From assembly GCA_003864495.1 (NCBI GenBank), contig ML133451.1, forward strand, positions 847,267-911,266: 64,000 bases of DNA, read 5' to 3'. Below, one piece after another: positions 12,001 through 22,325 of the stretch. This DNA comes from Nemopilema nomurai. Lineage: Eukaryota; Cnidaria; Scyphozoa; Rhizostomeae; Rhizostomatidae. Under the pieces are notes generated by a model, which was not told where the DNA came from, did not search any database, and worked only from the letters and a program-made list of their open reading frames with translations. Every line of letters starts with the position of its first letter. Positions within the stretch are counted from its first letter, which is position 1. The translations under genes were made by a program, and so were the position numbers.

Positions 12001-13806
12001 ATATATATATATTAGGATAAATCTGTTTTAGGCACCAGAAATGTTCGATAAAGAACACGCTTCACTTGCGCTGAAAATGGTTGAGAATAACTTGCAGGGG
12101 CCGCTTGGTTTAAAGACTCTCGACCCAAGGTACTTTATTCTTAATAGCTAGCGTTGAAATGATAGGCGATTGATGGTGTTGAAAAGAAACGGGTGAAGCA
12201 GTATACAACATTTGGAGGCAGCGCTGGTGCAATTTTTTTTCTTCAAAACTCTAGAAGTGAAACCAATTTTCGACGCAGAAAGTTCTTGACCTTTCTCCAA
12301 ACCTGAAGTTTTTCTCTCAACTTTCTTCATTTTAACACAATATATAGTTAATAGAAAATTTCTCAATGGTGTTTTGTGAACCTTTCAAATTCATTCTTTC
12401 TGACAGACATGAATTTCCGAATAGACCTTTCATCACATTGACTGATCAAACCTGATTTTCTCCTTTGGTATAGGGTTGAACTACAATCTCACCAGCTACT
12501 TGCAGTTGACATTATTTTTAATGGTTCTATGTATTTATTGATGATTTATTTTTCCACACAAATAAGAACTATACCAAAAACAAAAAATTTCTTTTGTCAA
12601 CAAAAATTCCTCAATTTTTGACCAAAACCAAAAGTTTGCTTATTGTGTTTGGGGTAACAACGGTAGTAAGTAGGACCTTCTGGGCAAAATGATCAGTTTC
12701 GTTGTGTGGAAGCTTTTTGCGGTTGTAATTTGGGGGGGGGAGTTTTAAACCAGGAGTTTGCTTTTCTTCCCCAAATCAGAAAGCAGTTTGTTTTCCATCA
12801 GATTATATTAATTTTTATTCTCCTCAATTTTTTGACGACCGACGACATCTATGACCAGTAGCATTTAGCGATTTTCTTTTTGTTCAAATTCCAGAAGCAA
12901 ATGGTCTGAAAAACTTTGTCAGGTGAATGGAGCTTGCTTGCGAACATTGCTATTTGTAGTTAATTTGGATATTCCCTTTGCAGAGACTGGGTCTACGATG
13001 GGTATTATGAAAATGACGAGGATTCGACAGTTTTCAAAAAGGCCCTTGGATTCAATTACCACCAAGGCCCGGTAAGTAAATGTATTCGCAACTTTTAACT
13101 GCCGTTACGTAAATGATGCTGCTTCTAAGCTATCCTCGCCCTATGTTGCTAGTGAACTCAAAGATTCGTGCAAAATCTATTCCAACTGTGCTGTTGAAAA
13201 GAGTAGCATGTTTGTCGCCTCAATGTTTGCTTTGCTATTTAAGCTCAACGATATGAACCAGTTAGGTACATGTGTCATGTTTATAATGTCAAGTAGTATA
13301 AACAGTTTTGCCGTCCCAGTTTATACAAAATTACTGAAGACACAATTAGTTTTTTGCTTAGCAGTTCTTAGGTTAAGGATGCTCGGCTTAGTTGGGGTTG
13401 AGATTGACGTTGTGCCAGAATAATGAGTCCATTTCAAGCTACCTTTAAGTCTTTAAGAAGAGACTGTAAGAAGACTCAGCATAATTGATTGCTGGTGCAT
13501 TCGAATCATTATCTTGCTTCTTTGGAAAACTAGGAATGGTTATGGGTGTATGGACCATATCTCAGAGCCAAGTTGCATTTCGGAAAACTGATTTATAACG
13601 ACGTCGATTTTGCCGAGTGCATCACAGAAATTCGGTCGAGTCTTGCCAGCCACAAGGAGGAAACACTAACATCGCCATGGCGGGGTCTGCCGGAGCTGAC
13701 CAACAAAGATGGCGCATTCTGCCAACATGGCTGCCCCACGCAGGCCTGGTCCATGGCCTGCATTTTAGAGGTTCTGTATGATCTAGAAGCAGCTCTCAGC
13801 AGCTAA
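1..13806 (+). CDS. AGL: Glycogen debranching enzyme (3' 23 exons; 5' end outside window)
   Basis: Bifunctional cytosolic enzyme that removes glycogen branches: 4-alpha-glucanotransferase, then amylo-alpha-1,6-glucosidase. I assigned exons by homology to animal AGL plus GT-AG sites and phase: 1-554, 1227-1442, 2776-2967, 3191-3457, 3786-3843, 4261-4384, 4791-4954, 5443-5544, 5908-6060, 6242-6419, 6663-6805, 7079-7218, 8806-9020, 9122-9255, 9353-9486, 9710-9952, 10165-10390, 10547-10794, 10976-11082, 11448-11656, 12032-12129, 12984-13071, 13534-13806. They total 4266 nt, exactly 1422 codons with the TAA stop, and every junction keeps frame. Mammalian AGL is about 1530 residues, so roughly the first 100 residues lie upstream; the reading frame is already open at base 1. 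No frameshift or internal stop was seen, so the gene looks functional. Exon 10 needs the donor at 6420; the stronger-looking GTGAGT at 6472 would break frame. Confidence 0.96.
555..1226 (+). other. AGL intron, no feature seen
   Basis: AT-rich intron between the donor GGTATGG at 554-560 and the acceptor TTCTAG ending at 1226. I see no repeat, coding trace or RNA gene. Confidence 0.7.
1443..2775 (+). other. AGL intron, no feature seen
   Basis: 1.3 kb intron with a short G run near 1586 and small unsupported reading frames. No homology to AGL or to a transposon protein is visible on either strand. Confidence 0.6.
4442..4780. repeat. 17-bp minisatellite in AGL intron, abutting the acceptor
   Basis: About 20 head-to-tail copies of a 17-bp unit reading GATTCCGTTTTGTGTTT, with variants (C or T at the 15th base; TGT for TTT). 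The array ends ten bases before the exon starting at 4791, so the repeat supplies the T-rich tract ahead of the splice acceptor. The unit has no antisense stop codon, so overlapping minus-strand frames repeating [13 protein letters not shown] are open. These frames are repeat artefacts, not genes. Confidence 0.95.
7219..8805 (+). other. AGL intron, 1.6 kb
   Basis: Largest intron of AGL in the window. It carries a 79-codon frame at 7904-8143 with a GGATCCGACAAGGG stretch, but joining it to the flanking exons breaks frame, and the exons at 7079 and 8806 join directly in phase, so it is not an AGL exon. A 20-bp tandem repeat sits at its 3' end. Nothing else is recognised. Confidence 0.6.
8734..8793. 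repeat. 20-bp tandem repeat, three copies
   Basis: Three perfect head-to-tail copies of a 20-bp unit, TGTATCCTATCAATGCGGCC. The repeat ends 12 bases before the AGL acceptor at 8805. Confidence 0.9.
9710..13806 (+). other. AGL: AGL amylo-1,6-glucosidase (GH133) C-terminal exons
   Basis: Family-diagnostic motifs appear in order: [11 protein letters not shown] and [12 protein letters not shown] (exon 9710-9952), [12 protein letters not shown] (10165-10390), [14 protein letters not shown] and NCGTWMDK (10547-10794), RGIYKDCYG (11448-11656), FNYHQGP ending at 13071 and continuing as EWLW at 13534. The Asp of NCRD and the Glu of GPEW match the positions of the glucosidase carboxylates known from fungal debranching enzyme structures; that assignment is from memory of the family. 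The last exon ends with [18 protein letters not shown], close to the usual animal C-terminus, followed by TAA at 13804-13806. Confidence 0.93.
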
Positions 13807-15928
13807 ATTTTTAAAACATTCTTACCGTGACATGATAGCGAATCATGATGATTGATAATTTTTTGATAAGTATGTCAAGGACCTTAAGTACTACAATCAC
13901 CACCAGTGGCGTAATTTTGTGCTGCAAGAGGTCATTGCTGCGTGACAAGTAGGAAACTGTAACTCGCTTCGGCAGCCAGTTGATGACCGCGCTTGTTAAC
14001 AAATGCGATAAGTAAATTTGACAGAGGCAACTTTAGATTTAGCATTATAATAAAATATTACGTAAGTCAATCATTTCCTTTGCATCTGCAAAGGCTAGAC
14101 AAAAGTTTCATTGCAGTTCAGACTGCTTGTACATCTATTACTTTTCTTATGAAACGTCACACACGATTTCGGATCGTTTCATACCAATAGATTGTTCAAT
14201 TAGGTCCCTTTCCCCTCCTAATAAAGAGGTAATTTCAGACACCTCCTTGCATGATATCCCTAAAGTTCAAACCGTCTCCCTTCACCCATGGCGAAAGTAG
14301 GTAGATAGCTGGTTTGTTAGTCGTAAAATTGTATCTGTAAGGCGTATGATTATAGGTTGGTGTGTCATTATAAGTTGAGAGTTTGATGCTTGTATTTCTA
14401 TTTGTGTAAAAATGCATGTTACGTCGCTTCTGACGTATGATTCCAATAGGCAGGCGACTGGTGTTGTTTTTGTGACGAAGTTGGTGTTTTCTAAGAATTT
14501 TGTAACACTTCAAAAGAGAAATGAATGCTGAAAAATTTGGAAGTCGTCTTGAGCAATACCCAGTTATTGAAAATTTATACCCGCTTGTTCTATAAACTTG
14601 GCATTATCCATATCCAAGTTATGCTGTTTTTTAAGCAAAACTAGATCAAGTAACTGTAAAGTTATGTGTATTCTCGTTAATAAACTACCTTCATTCTAAA
14701 TTGGTCCTTTGAAAACTGGTAATTAGTTGCAATATTTTGAATGGACTTTCTTGTTGGACTTTTGAATAAGGTATTTCTGGATGTTTTCAGAATACCGTTG
14801 CCATCTGGGTAAAACTTTGGTGGTATATTGATCAATAAAAATGCTGTTTCAACGACAATGCGTCTCGAGTACCGTGGTGTTTTGGAAGCAGTGTAAGCCT
14901 GTATTGTTTTCACGATAATCCATAGTATGCTCAGAGCCACGTATTGTTTTGAAAATGTAAGAGGACCTCTAAGAAAGAAGAGGACCTTTAAAAAGTCAAG
15001 GAAGAACAAATATATGTGCTACAAATTTCAAATTTTATATTAAAAGCCTAACCATAATACGAAATAATCATAAACAGCCTTCTTTTCTCTTTTATTTGAG
15101 AATGGGACCTCTACTTTTATGAGCAAGGTAGCAGCAGAGGCCGAAACTGAAGCAGAAGAGCCTATTATGTATTGTTAAAAGGCCCATTTAACCTTGCGTT
15201 CTAAAAAACCTAAGTTTCAAGCAAAAGATTCTTCAATAACAGGGTGTGAAATGTGCCAGGTTTTGTTCAGGTTTACACACCAACTTTAAGAGCTCATAAA
15301 CAGCACAAACGCGTCTTTTCTGACAACAAGGAAAGGAAAGCTCTCTTCGCTCAAGAAAAGGAATGATAAATTTGGCACAGCGCAAAAATGCTAAATTTGT
15401 GAGCTGACTGATCGATGATGCTTGGATACACCCACAATCTGACAGTTAAAATGACGACGATTTTCGCCACTATCAACATTGTTCTTCCTTTCTATCAGCT
15501 TCTTTTTCTTCTCTTTTCATAATCAGAGCCTTGTGTATCGAAAGGACTAACACTGCTCAGGGGAAACTTTTATTCCAAGGAGCAAACTGTTAGGACGCTG
15601 AACCCTGAAACTTCTCTGGGCTCCATAGAGGGGCTTGTGTCTGTATATAAGACCATCCTTAGCTCAAAAGTCTGACCCAAAAATATTGGTTTTTGTGGTT
15701 CACCAATAAAAATGACGTCGCAATATCTCTGGCCTCCGTTGGAAAACGAGGGCTAGTTTCAAATCGAAAGCAAGACAATTGAATTTGTTTGATCAAGGCC
15801 TCCCGACAAGTTGGAATTTTGGAGATGCTTGGATATACTTAGTGCACAGGAAGGAGTTCCTAAAAAGACGTTGGGAGTTGGTCACTTGCTTTCGCGTAAC
15901 CTGAATATCGAACTTAATATTTCCAGCA
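13807..15928. other. AGL 3' UTR and intergenic spacer
   Basis: No coding similarity on either strand. The early part is presumably AGL 3' UTR. The end holds the promoter or 5' UTR of the F-box gene; an acceptor-like TTTCCAG ends three bases before its start codon and could mark a spliced 5' leader. Confidence 0.5.
14049..14054 (+). terminator. Candidate AGL polyadenylation signal
   Basis: AATAAA 243 bases after the AGL stop codon. It is the first canonical hexamer downstream. Another lies near 14678. Choice between them is not possible from sequence. Confidence 0.4.
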
Positions 15929-16996
15929 ATGCCAAAACGGAGGAGAGATGATAGTTCAGGACACTGCTCCTGTGAAAATGACAATCAGTTTGCAGAGATC
16001 CTCAAGTTTCCCGACAATGTCTTGTTGCTTGTGTTCGCTCACTTGGATACTGCATCATTGATTAAGGCATCTAAAGTTTGCAAAAAATGGTATGCACTCT
16101 CAAAAGATTCATCTTTGTGGAGGAAACTAGATATTCGCTTGATTCCAAAAGCATTGTCTCAGAAAAATCTTTGGCGGCTTTCAAGGGCCCGTTTCACAAC
16201 TGCCCTCAGAGAGCTTCATTTACGTGGCTCCGTAGGACCAACAAGAGCCATATTAGATTCAATAACAATTCCATTTTTTGATGATCTAAAATTGCGATGC
16301 CCAAACTTGACTGATTTAACGCTGGAAAATTACGACCTGCGCCACAATGCGATGTGCATTTCAGTTCTCCCTCCGCAGCTGTCGTACTTGTCTTTAAAAG
16401 ATTCGATGTTAGCTCATGGTTGGTTCGAGAGTCTCAAAAACAACACTTTCAACATGGAAAATCTCAAGTACCTCGACTTGAGTAATTGCACTGCAGTCAG
16501 TAATACAGACCTTGAGGCATTATCCTACTTGACAAGGCTTCATACCTTGCTCCTTTACAATTGCTATAGAATATCTGCAAGAGGCATCCCAACAATAGCT
16601 GCAAACTTGCATTGCTTGGCCATTTTGGATGTTGCCTGCTGCCCAGGAATAAATGATGTTGCGTTACATTATTTTGGAAGAAACCTTAATGAGCTAAAGA
16701 GATTGAATTTAAGGTTTTGTCATCATGTGACTGACAGTGGTATTGCCTCTCTTGTGTATGGAGCTAAAGGATTGGAGCATCTGGATTTGTTCAGCTGTCA
16801 TGAAGTCACAAATGAGAGTTTGAAAAATATATCCAAGTACTCGAAAAAGCTCAAGTACTTGGATGTCAGAAGTTGCAAAGTGACAACAGAGGAGGTAATG
16901 GCACTGTCTTCAGCATTGCCACAGTGCAATGTCATATATGTAGAGGCAATGGCAGTAGCAACAATGTCTCACCACACAGTTCATCAATGCAGATAG
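15929..16996 (+). CDS. FBXL12: F-box and leucine-rich-repeat protein, FBXL12-like
   Basis: 355-codon intronless gene. Residues about 25-65 form an F-box (FPDNVLLLVFAHLD, then ASKVCKKWY and LWRKLDIRL), which in this family binds SKP1. Residues about 90-340 are leucine-rich repeats with the cysteine-containing LxxLDLxxC pattern (KYLDLSNC, AILDVACC, KRLNLRFC, EHLDLFSC, KYLDVRSC). Such proteins are substrate receptors of SCF ubiquitin ligases. The assignment to FBXL12 rests on colinear features: the helix after the F-box (NLWRLSRARF), RCPNLTDLTL, LPPQLSYLSL and the near-terminal LPQCNVIYVEA. Human FBXL12 is 326 residues, similar in size. The N-terminus MPKRRRDDS is a basic extension. It could instead be another small FBXL. 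The first ATG after an in-frame stop was used. Confidence 0.85.
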   Translation: MPKRRRDDSSGHCSCENDNQFAEILKFPDNVLLLVFAHLDTASLIKASKVCKKWYALSKDSSLWRKLDIRLIPKALSQKNLWRLSRARFTTALRELHLRGSVGPTRAILDSITIPFFDDLKLRCPNLTDLTLENYDLRHNAMCISVLPPQLSYLSLKDSMLAHGWFESLKNNTFNMENLKYLDLSNCTAVSNTDLEALSYLTRLHTLLLYNCYRISARGIPTIAANLHCLAILDVACCPGINDVALHYFGRNLNELKRLNLRFCHHVTDSGIASLVYGAKGLEHLDLFSCHEVTNESLKNISKYSKKLKYLDVRSCKVTTEEVMALSSALPQCNVIYVEAMAVATMSHHTVHQCR

Positions 16997-17003
16997 TTTT
17001 TTA

Positions 17004-17009
17004 AATAAA
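17004..17009 (+). terminator. Candidate polyadenylation signal of the F-box gene
   Basis: AATAAA eight bases after the stop codon, which would give a very short 3' UTR. Further AATAAA-like sites lie near 17510 and may be the ones used. Confidence 0.3.
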
Positions 17010-17974
17010 AGGGACAATACCACAGGCACAAATTCTATGTAATGACAAATGTAGAACATTTGAAGATTCAAGTTCAACAAAACCTTACAGGTTCAATTTT
17101 ATAAATTTTCAGTGTAGAATATTGAATCAAGTCCTTAGGTGTTTGGAAAACATATCAATTTGGGATGTCATTTATTAGGGTTGTGACAACTTTATATTGG
17201 TAAAGTTGTGTGTAATTATTTGTAGATTAAACTAATCTTACAGCCACATTATGTTTCTCAGATGTGTTACCCAAGTTGTGTTGGTCTTTTCTTTCTTGTA
17301 CAACTGAAGGTCAAAGTCAACTTTTGTATTTAGCACAAGAAATTTTTAAATTGGTTCCGATTTTCTTGATGCCTTGAAACAATAATCTCTCTTTGGTTTC
17401 CTCTAGAGTTTGAGTTGCCAAAGGACAAACAAGCCTTCCACTGACTGCTAATTTCTATAAAACCATTCTGTATGTGTATCAGATCAACCAAGTTAACTCT
17501 GTTTTAGGAATAATAAATATTCACCAACTTCAAACTTTTCTTTGAAAGAAACCACTTGGCTATTGTCAGTTGGAGGCAGTCATTTTCTTATTAATTTTCT
17601 TATAGTTTACATAAGAATAAAACAAATTTAATTGAATGACTCAGAAAAATTATAATTATATATTTTTTGACTCAAACCAAACTTCGAACAATTTCTGAAT
17701 GAATTGTAATCTTGTTAAGCTATGCTACTACATTAGCATCAGGATCATTTTAAATTGCTTTCACAGATTTTGGTCAAATACTTATCATTAGGGTGATAAC
17801 CTTGTTCTAAAATGAAAATACTGCAGAATACTCCATGCTGTGATAAGTGTATGCAGCCTGACAGTCCTCAATAATTTAGTTTTTGCATCTGAAAACATTG
17901 AATGAATAGGCTTTGATCAATTGTCTAAAATTAAATTATAGAGATTAGAGTATCTGTTTACAGTTTGTGTATTG
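17010..17974. other. Spacer between convergent genes
   Basis: AT-rich sequence between the 3' ends of the F-box gene (+) and TEN1 (-). It presumably holds both 3' UTRs. No other feature was seen. Confidence 0.5.
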
Positions 17975-18233
17975 TTATTTTAAGTCACACAAAAAGCTCT
18001 GTCTTAAAGCTAAGGCATGTTTATAAATATCAAGTTTGACTTCATTCCAAGTGCAAGAAGCCCTAGCATGAAGTATGGGGGAACAGCCATCTTGCAGCCT
18101 GATTTCACCAATAAACATCCATGAAGAGTTAAGCATTGCTTGGAAAAGGTGGGTTCTTGTTGTGTCAACAAACAGCTCTTTATCCAAATCTTTAATCACT
18201 GCTCTGCAGCTGGCTTCATTATATTCCACAAGT
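17975..18233 (-). CDS. TEN1: TEN1, CST telomere complex subunit (terminal exon)
   Basis: Minus-strand exon from an acceptor (TTTTAACAG, exon base 18233) to a TAA stop at 17975-17977, starting in phase 2. The peptide reads as the OB fold of TEN1: LVEYNEASCRAVI matches the strand after the first turn, then LFVDTTRTHLFQ, SSWMFIGEIRL, ILHARASCTWNEVKL and a C-terminal helix YKHALALRQSFL. TEN1 acts with STN1 and CTC1 in C-strand fill-in at telomeres and is about 120 residues long, so this exon is roughly two thirds of the protein. The upstream exon(s) would lie above 18233; a strong minus-strand donor (GTAAGT at about 19303-19308) is in matching phase, but the sequence before it does not look like TEN1, so I do not assign it. 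Confidence 0.68.
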
Positions 18234-20309
18234 CTGTTAAAAAGAATTCAATGCAAAAGTATTAATTAAACCAGGGTAGTAACTTGCCATCTAGAGTCTC
18301 TGGTAGAAATTGTCACCAGAGACTGAATCTCTGAAACTAAAAGAAAAATAAGAAAATAAAGTTAACAAAAAAGAAGAAGTAAAATATGATTCCAAAGTGA
18401 AAATACTAATTTTCAAATCAAGTAAAAAGTTAGATTGTTCAACATGATCACAAACATGATCAATCTGAACTTCAATAGAAATGCAAACAATAAAAATATA
18501 TCTAGTTGAAACAAATTTTAGGTAATTGTGGAACTTTTTTGTTCTGCCAATCCTTTTTATCTATCCATTTTGATACTGAGCACTCAAAAAAATTTGAATT
18601 TCCTCCACATTTAAGCTTTTAACTAAATGTTTTTAATCTATGTTATTATGTAAATGCTTACGAATAAGGATTTGATCTGATTTGACTGATGATTTATAGA
18701 TCACAAATGACATTTGGAAAGGGAATGTTACAAATCTGTTGCTAACATACAAACCTTTTTATATTTCATCATTGAAACATTCCCAAAGCCAAATCTGTGA
18801 TTTGATCATTATCTTGTCTATTTACACACATATATTGAAGACAAATAACTCACTAAAACCTGACTAAATGAATTTCTTTAGATAGCTGATTTCAATCTAC
18901 ATTTTACATGAGATGTTCAAGATTTTCCCTTTTGATGCAAAAACTTTCATGTTTTATTTTAATCTTAAAATATAGAGTAAATTGTTGAGCTGTTTTAATA
19001 AAGTATTGCTGCAAAGAAAACATAAGCAGCTCTTAACAGGTCTTTCTCTGCTTATTGTCAGGTAGCATCACATATAAATGCTAGGGTTGATTCATAGAAC
19101 AGGTGAGTCAAAGGTACACATGGCCATAAAAATAAGAAAAGTGAAGTAGCCTAAATTTCGTTAAAAGGTGGTATTAGATGGAAGTGACTATGAAGGGCTA
19201 TTGTTGTAGAAACAGAGTTGGGGAAATAAATGTTGATAAATTGGTAGTAAAATTTGAAATTCAGGATGTGACTGCAAGTTAGAATTATGTGTTGATACAA
19301 CTTACTTGAAGAGATCTTCAAAGGCAAAATGTTGTTTGCAAAAGCTGCAATCCCCACTACAGGAAATACCTGCTTTAAAGCACCTTAGTGTAATAACAGT
19401 GATCTGTTACCAAACCTTTTTGTCGCCTCGTTCATTGCCATTCGTAAATATCCGGCTAAGAGTTAACAATTTCTTTGGCGTACTGGCGTAGAACTAAGAT
19501 AAAATCGTGCGTTGGAGTAAAGGTGGTAGGGCCAACTGCCTACTTTTGGTGGAGCGACATGAATTGCATATCTAATATCCGACGTGAGGTTTACATGAAT
19601 TCAACCCTGGATTCATTGGCATTTTTCAGCCATTTAGCAACAGATGTATCTTATTTTTGAAAGTTTTCAGGTGTCCATGGTGACTTTTCAGAACCTAGGG
19701 TCAAAAAACATCGCCCAATGAATTAGAACGTGACGTTATCACGTCTGTCCTCTATTTTGACTGCTTCGTTAGAAAATACTTTACACTCCTTACGTGCCCC
19801 AGGTGCGCACAGCTTCTCCGTTGACGAGACTTCCACAAACCAGTATTTCTGCAATCGACATAATCCGACCACACTTAACTGGGTTTTCCGACACCATTAT
19901 CAGTCGCTGAAGAAATGAGTCCAGAACTTATCTCAATCAAGTAGAATTAGCTCGTGTCGACCCTAAATCTTGCCTTCTTGTTGAAGCAATCAGTCATAAA
20001 ATGGGCTGGAACGAGCAGCCTATTGGATGCAACAATCTGTGACCCGCAAAATTTTAACTGCGCCATTTGATTGGGACCACGCACAATCGGAATTTCCTTT
20101 TTTTTTGTCGCTGGTAAAAAATAAGATGTACCATGCTTGCGAGTCATGGTCGTGGGAGCGGAGGGATGTTGGATTGGGGGCACATGCCCCTAAGATTTTG
20201 CAGTCCATTAAAGTGTCCCTTTTTACACAAAGTGACCTTTCGTCACATTTTTATTCTTAAAACAGAAACTAGAAATGAGTTTGTGTAGACTGCAGACATG
20301 GGGGAGAGC
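18234..20309. other. TEN1 intron or upstream region, no firm gene
   Basis: No confident coding region. A small interrupted palindrome at about 18298-18335 (CTCTGGT facing ACCAGAG, then GAGACTGAATCTC) is visible just upstream of the TEN1 exon. A minus-strand open stretch ending at the GTAAGT donor near 19309 contains clustered cysteines but is not recognised. Confidence 0.45.
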
Positions 20310-20500
20310 GGGGCAGGTTGGGACATTTTCCCAAAAATTTCATATTTCCTACAGTTACCTGCATCTATTTGTTGTCTCTATGGTTTTTGAATACCTGCAT
20401 ATATGGGCTACAATTCACGAAAGAGACTCAGTAGAAGAATGATGTGTTACTGAGAAAATGGACTTTCTTTGAACGCAAACAAAATGTTCCAACCTGCCCC
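20310..20500. mobile_element. Short inverted-repeat element (MITE-like)
   Basis: GGGGCAGGTTGGGACATTTT at 20310-20329 faces AAAATGTTCCAACCTGCCCC at 20481-20500, giving 20-bp inverted ends with a single mismatch around 151 bases of non-coding AT-rich sequence. A further partial copy of the end (GGGGCAGGCT) lies at 20529. No target-site duplication is clear. The structure fits a MITE or a fragment of a larger terminal-inverted-repeat element. Confidence 0.6.
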
Positions 20501-20559
20501 GTAATGGGGGCATATTGAAACATACAATGGGGCAGGCTAGAACACACTTTTCGCAGAGA

Positions 20560-22319
20560 AATATACTTTTGAAATATGCAAAGAACTTTTTACTACAGAC
20601 ATCTTATCAATCCTATTTGAATACTGAGAGCCTAGGATGCAAAGGAATCACCATGGTTTGGCCAGAATTCACCCTAAAGTATTGACACAGAACAATCCTT
20701 ATTCTGTGGTATTGACCCTCAGAAAGACAGCCATTAGCAAGTTTATGGACGTGAATCGCTATGCATATATTAAAAACATAACAAAATAAATACAAAGAGA
20801 TAATCAAATAACTTGAGGTGAGAAGTTATTGAAGAAGATAGATCCTGCCTTATGGCAATTTTGCAGCACATTTAACAACACAGTTGCAATGTGCTATCAT
20901 AGTTGGCAAGGATTGTAGGCAGAAAGATCTACTGAAATTGATATTTGCTGTTGACAGCGTCTGGGGTCTCCAGTGCTAGTTGGCTTTGGTAGAAGAAAAA
21001 CAACGTCTTTCCTTTCATGTGTAAAGAGTTCAGCATCATCCGGCATTGAGAATTCATAGTGCTCGGAGTTGTCGTTTAAAAGAAGACGTTTTATTATCTT
21101 GGACGTTTTATCATTGGCATTATCATTGATATCCTCAATCAGCCCTATCATTGATATCCTACATAAAAGTGGACCATCTTCTTACCGGCAAATCGAATGA
21201 GGATGTAATCTCCAGACGATACAGAAGAGGAAGAGCCAGATCTTTCCGATGTGTCCGAAAAATAGATGTAGTGCAGAAGGGAATATTATCCATGCAGATG
21301 CAAATGACATGCGATCACAAATGGCGAAGAAAAAGGATTTATAGAGGAGGAAGTGAAGGTGCGGATGGTTGGCAATATTGTTGAGTATGTGCTGCCAAGT
21401 CAGCTGAGTCAGTCTGGACTTCTGGGATGGGGAGAACAAATTTCCCCGTGTACAGTTATGCCCACAATCGCCTGTTCTTCTGTTCTCCGCGATAAGATCC
21501 TTCTTCAGGGAGATGCTTTAACAGTTGTTCCAGAAATTATCGAAATTTGTTAGAGAATAATGACGAAGGGAAACAGGCTCTATGAAATTAATGTGGAAGG
21601 GCACAGCACAGGGCCTATTTTAGTGTGCAGTATTACACACTTTGTGCAGCATTAATTTAAAAACGTGCGGTATTGATTTCGAAAATGTGCGGTATTGAAT
21701 TTTGGGATTCGTGAAAATGTATATTTGCGGCTGTGCCAGATTCCTACTTCGTTCACAATGTGAGTTTTCCTCGACAGTTCGATATAGACGAATAACTATC
21801 GGAAAGACTCTCCCGTCAAAACTTAAGACAAAACGAAATGCCCAGAAAGAAAAACAAAGCATTTACTTGTAAATGTCAGAATTTCTGTTACAATTCAGTT
21901 ACAATTTATCAAACACAAAGCATTCAGTTACAATTTATCAGTTGACCTATCATGCTCTGGACATCTAGCAGAAGCTCTCAAGTTTTGCCAGTCAGAATAG
22001 TTAATTTGAATTTCATGCCATGAGCGAAATTTGAAGCATTTGTAAAGTTCCGAGACACCAACAATGCTTAAATGCAAATTATACTGTAGGCTAGCACACA
22101 ATGTTTTCTGTTCGATTCTTCTGCCAGACGACACAAGAATGTGCAATTTCTGCTCTAGTTTCTGCTCTAAGGTGCTCATCCAAGCGAATGGCAAAGACAA
22201 GCGACAACAATGACAACTAAAATGCACCCGGAAAGAAAACAAAGTTGCTGCAACAAAGCAAGCTGAGCATCTTCATTTAAAAACCAGGATGAAGAGGCCT
22301 TCGAAGATCTTGATGAAGA
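20560..22319. other. Unassigned stretch upstream of the LINE
   Basis: Contains short frames of unknown meaning, including a minus-strand 84-codon frame (20897-21151) and a plus-strand frame (21151-21384). Neither shows a domain I recognise. A 20-bp block, CATTCAGTTACAATTTATCA, is partly duplicated near 21895 and 21920. Confidence 0.4.
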
Positions 22320-22325
22320 TCTTGA

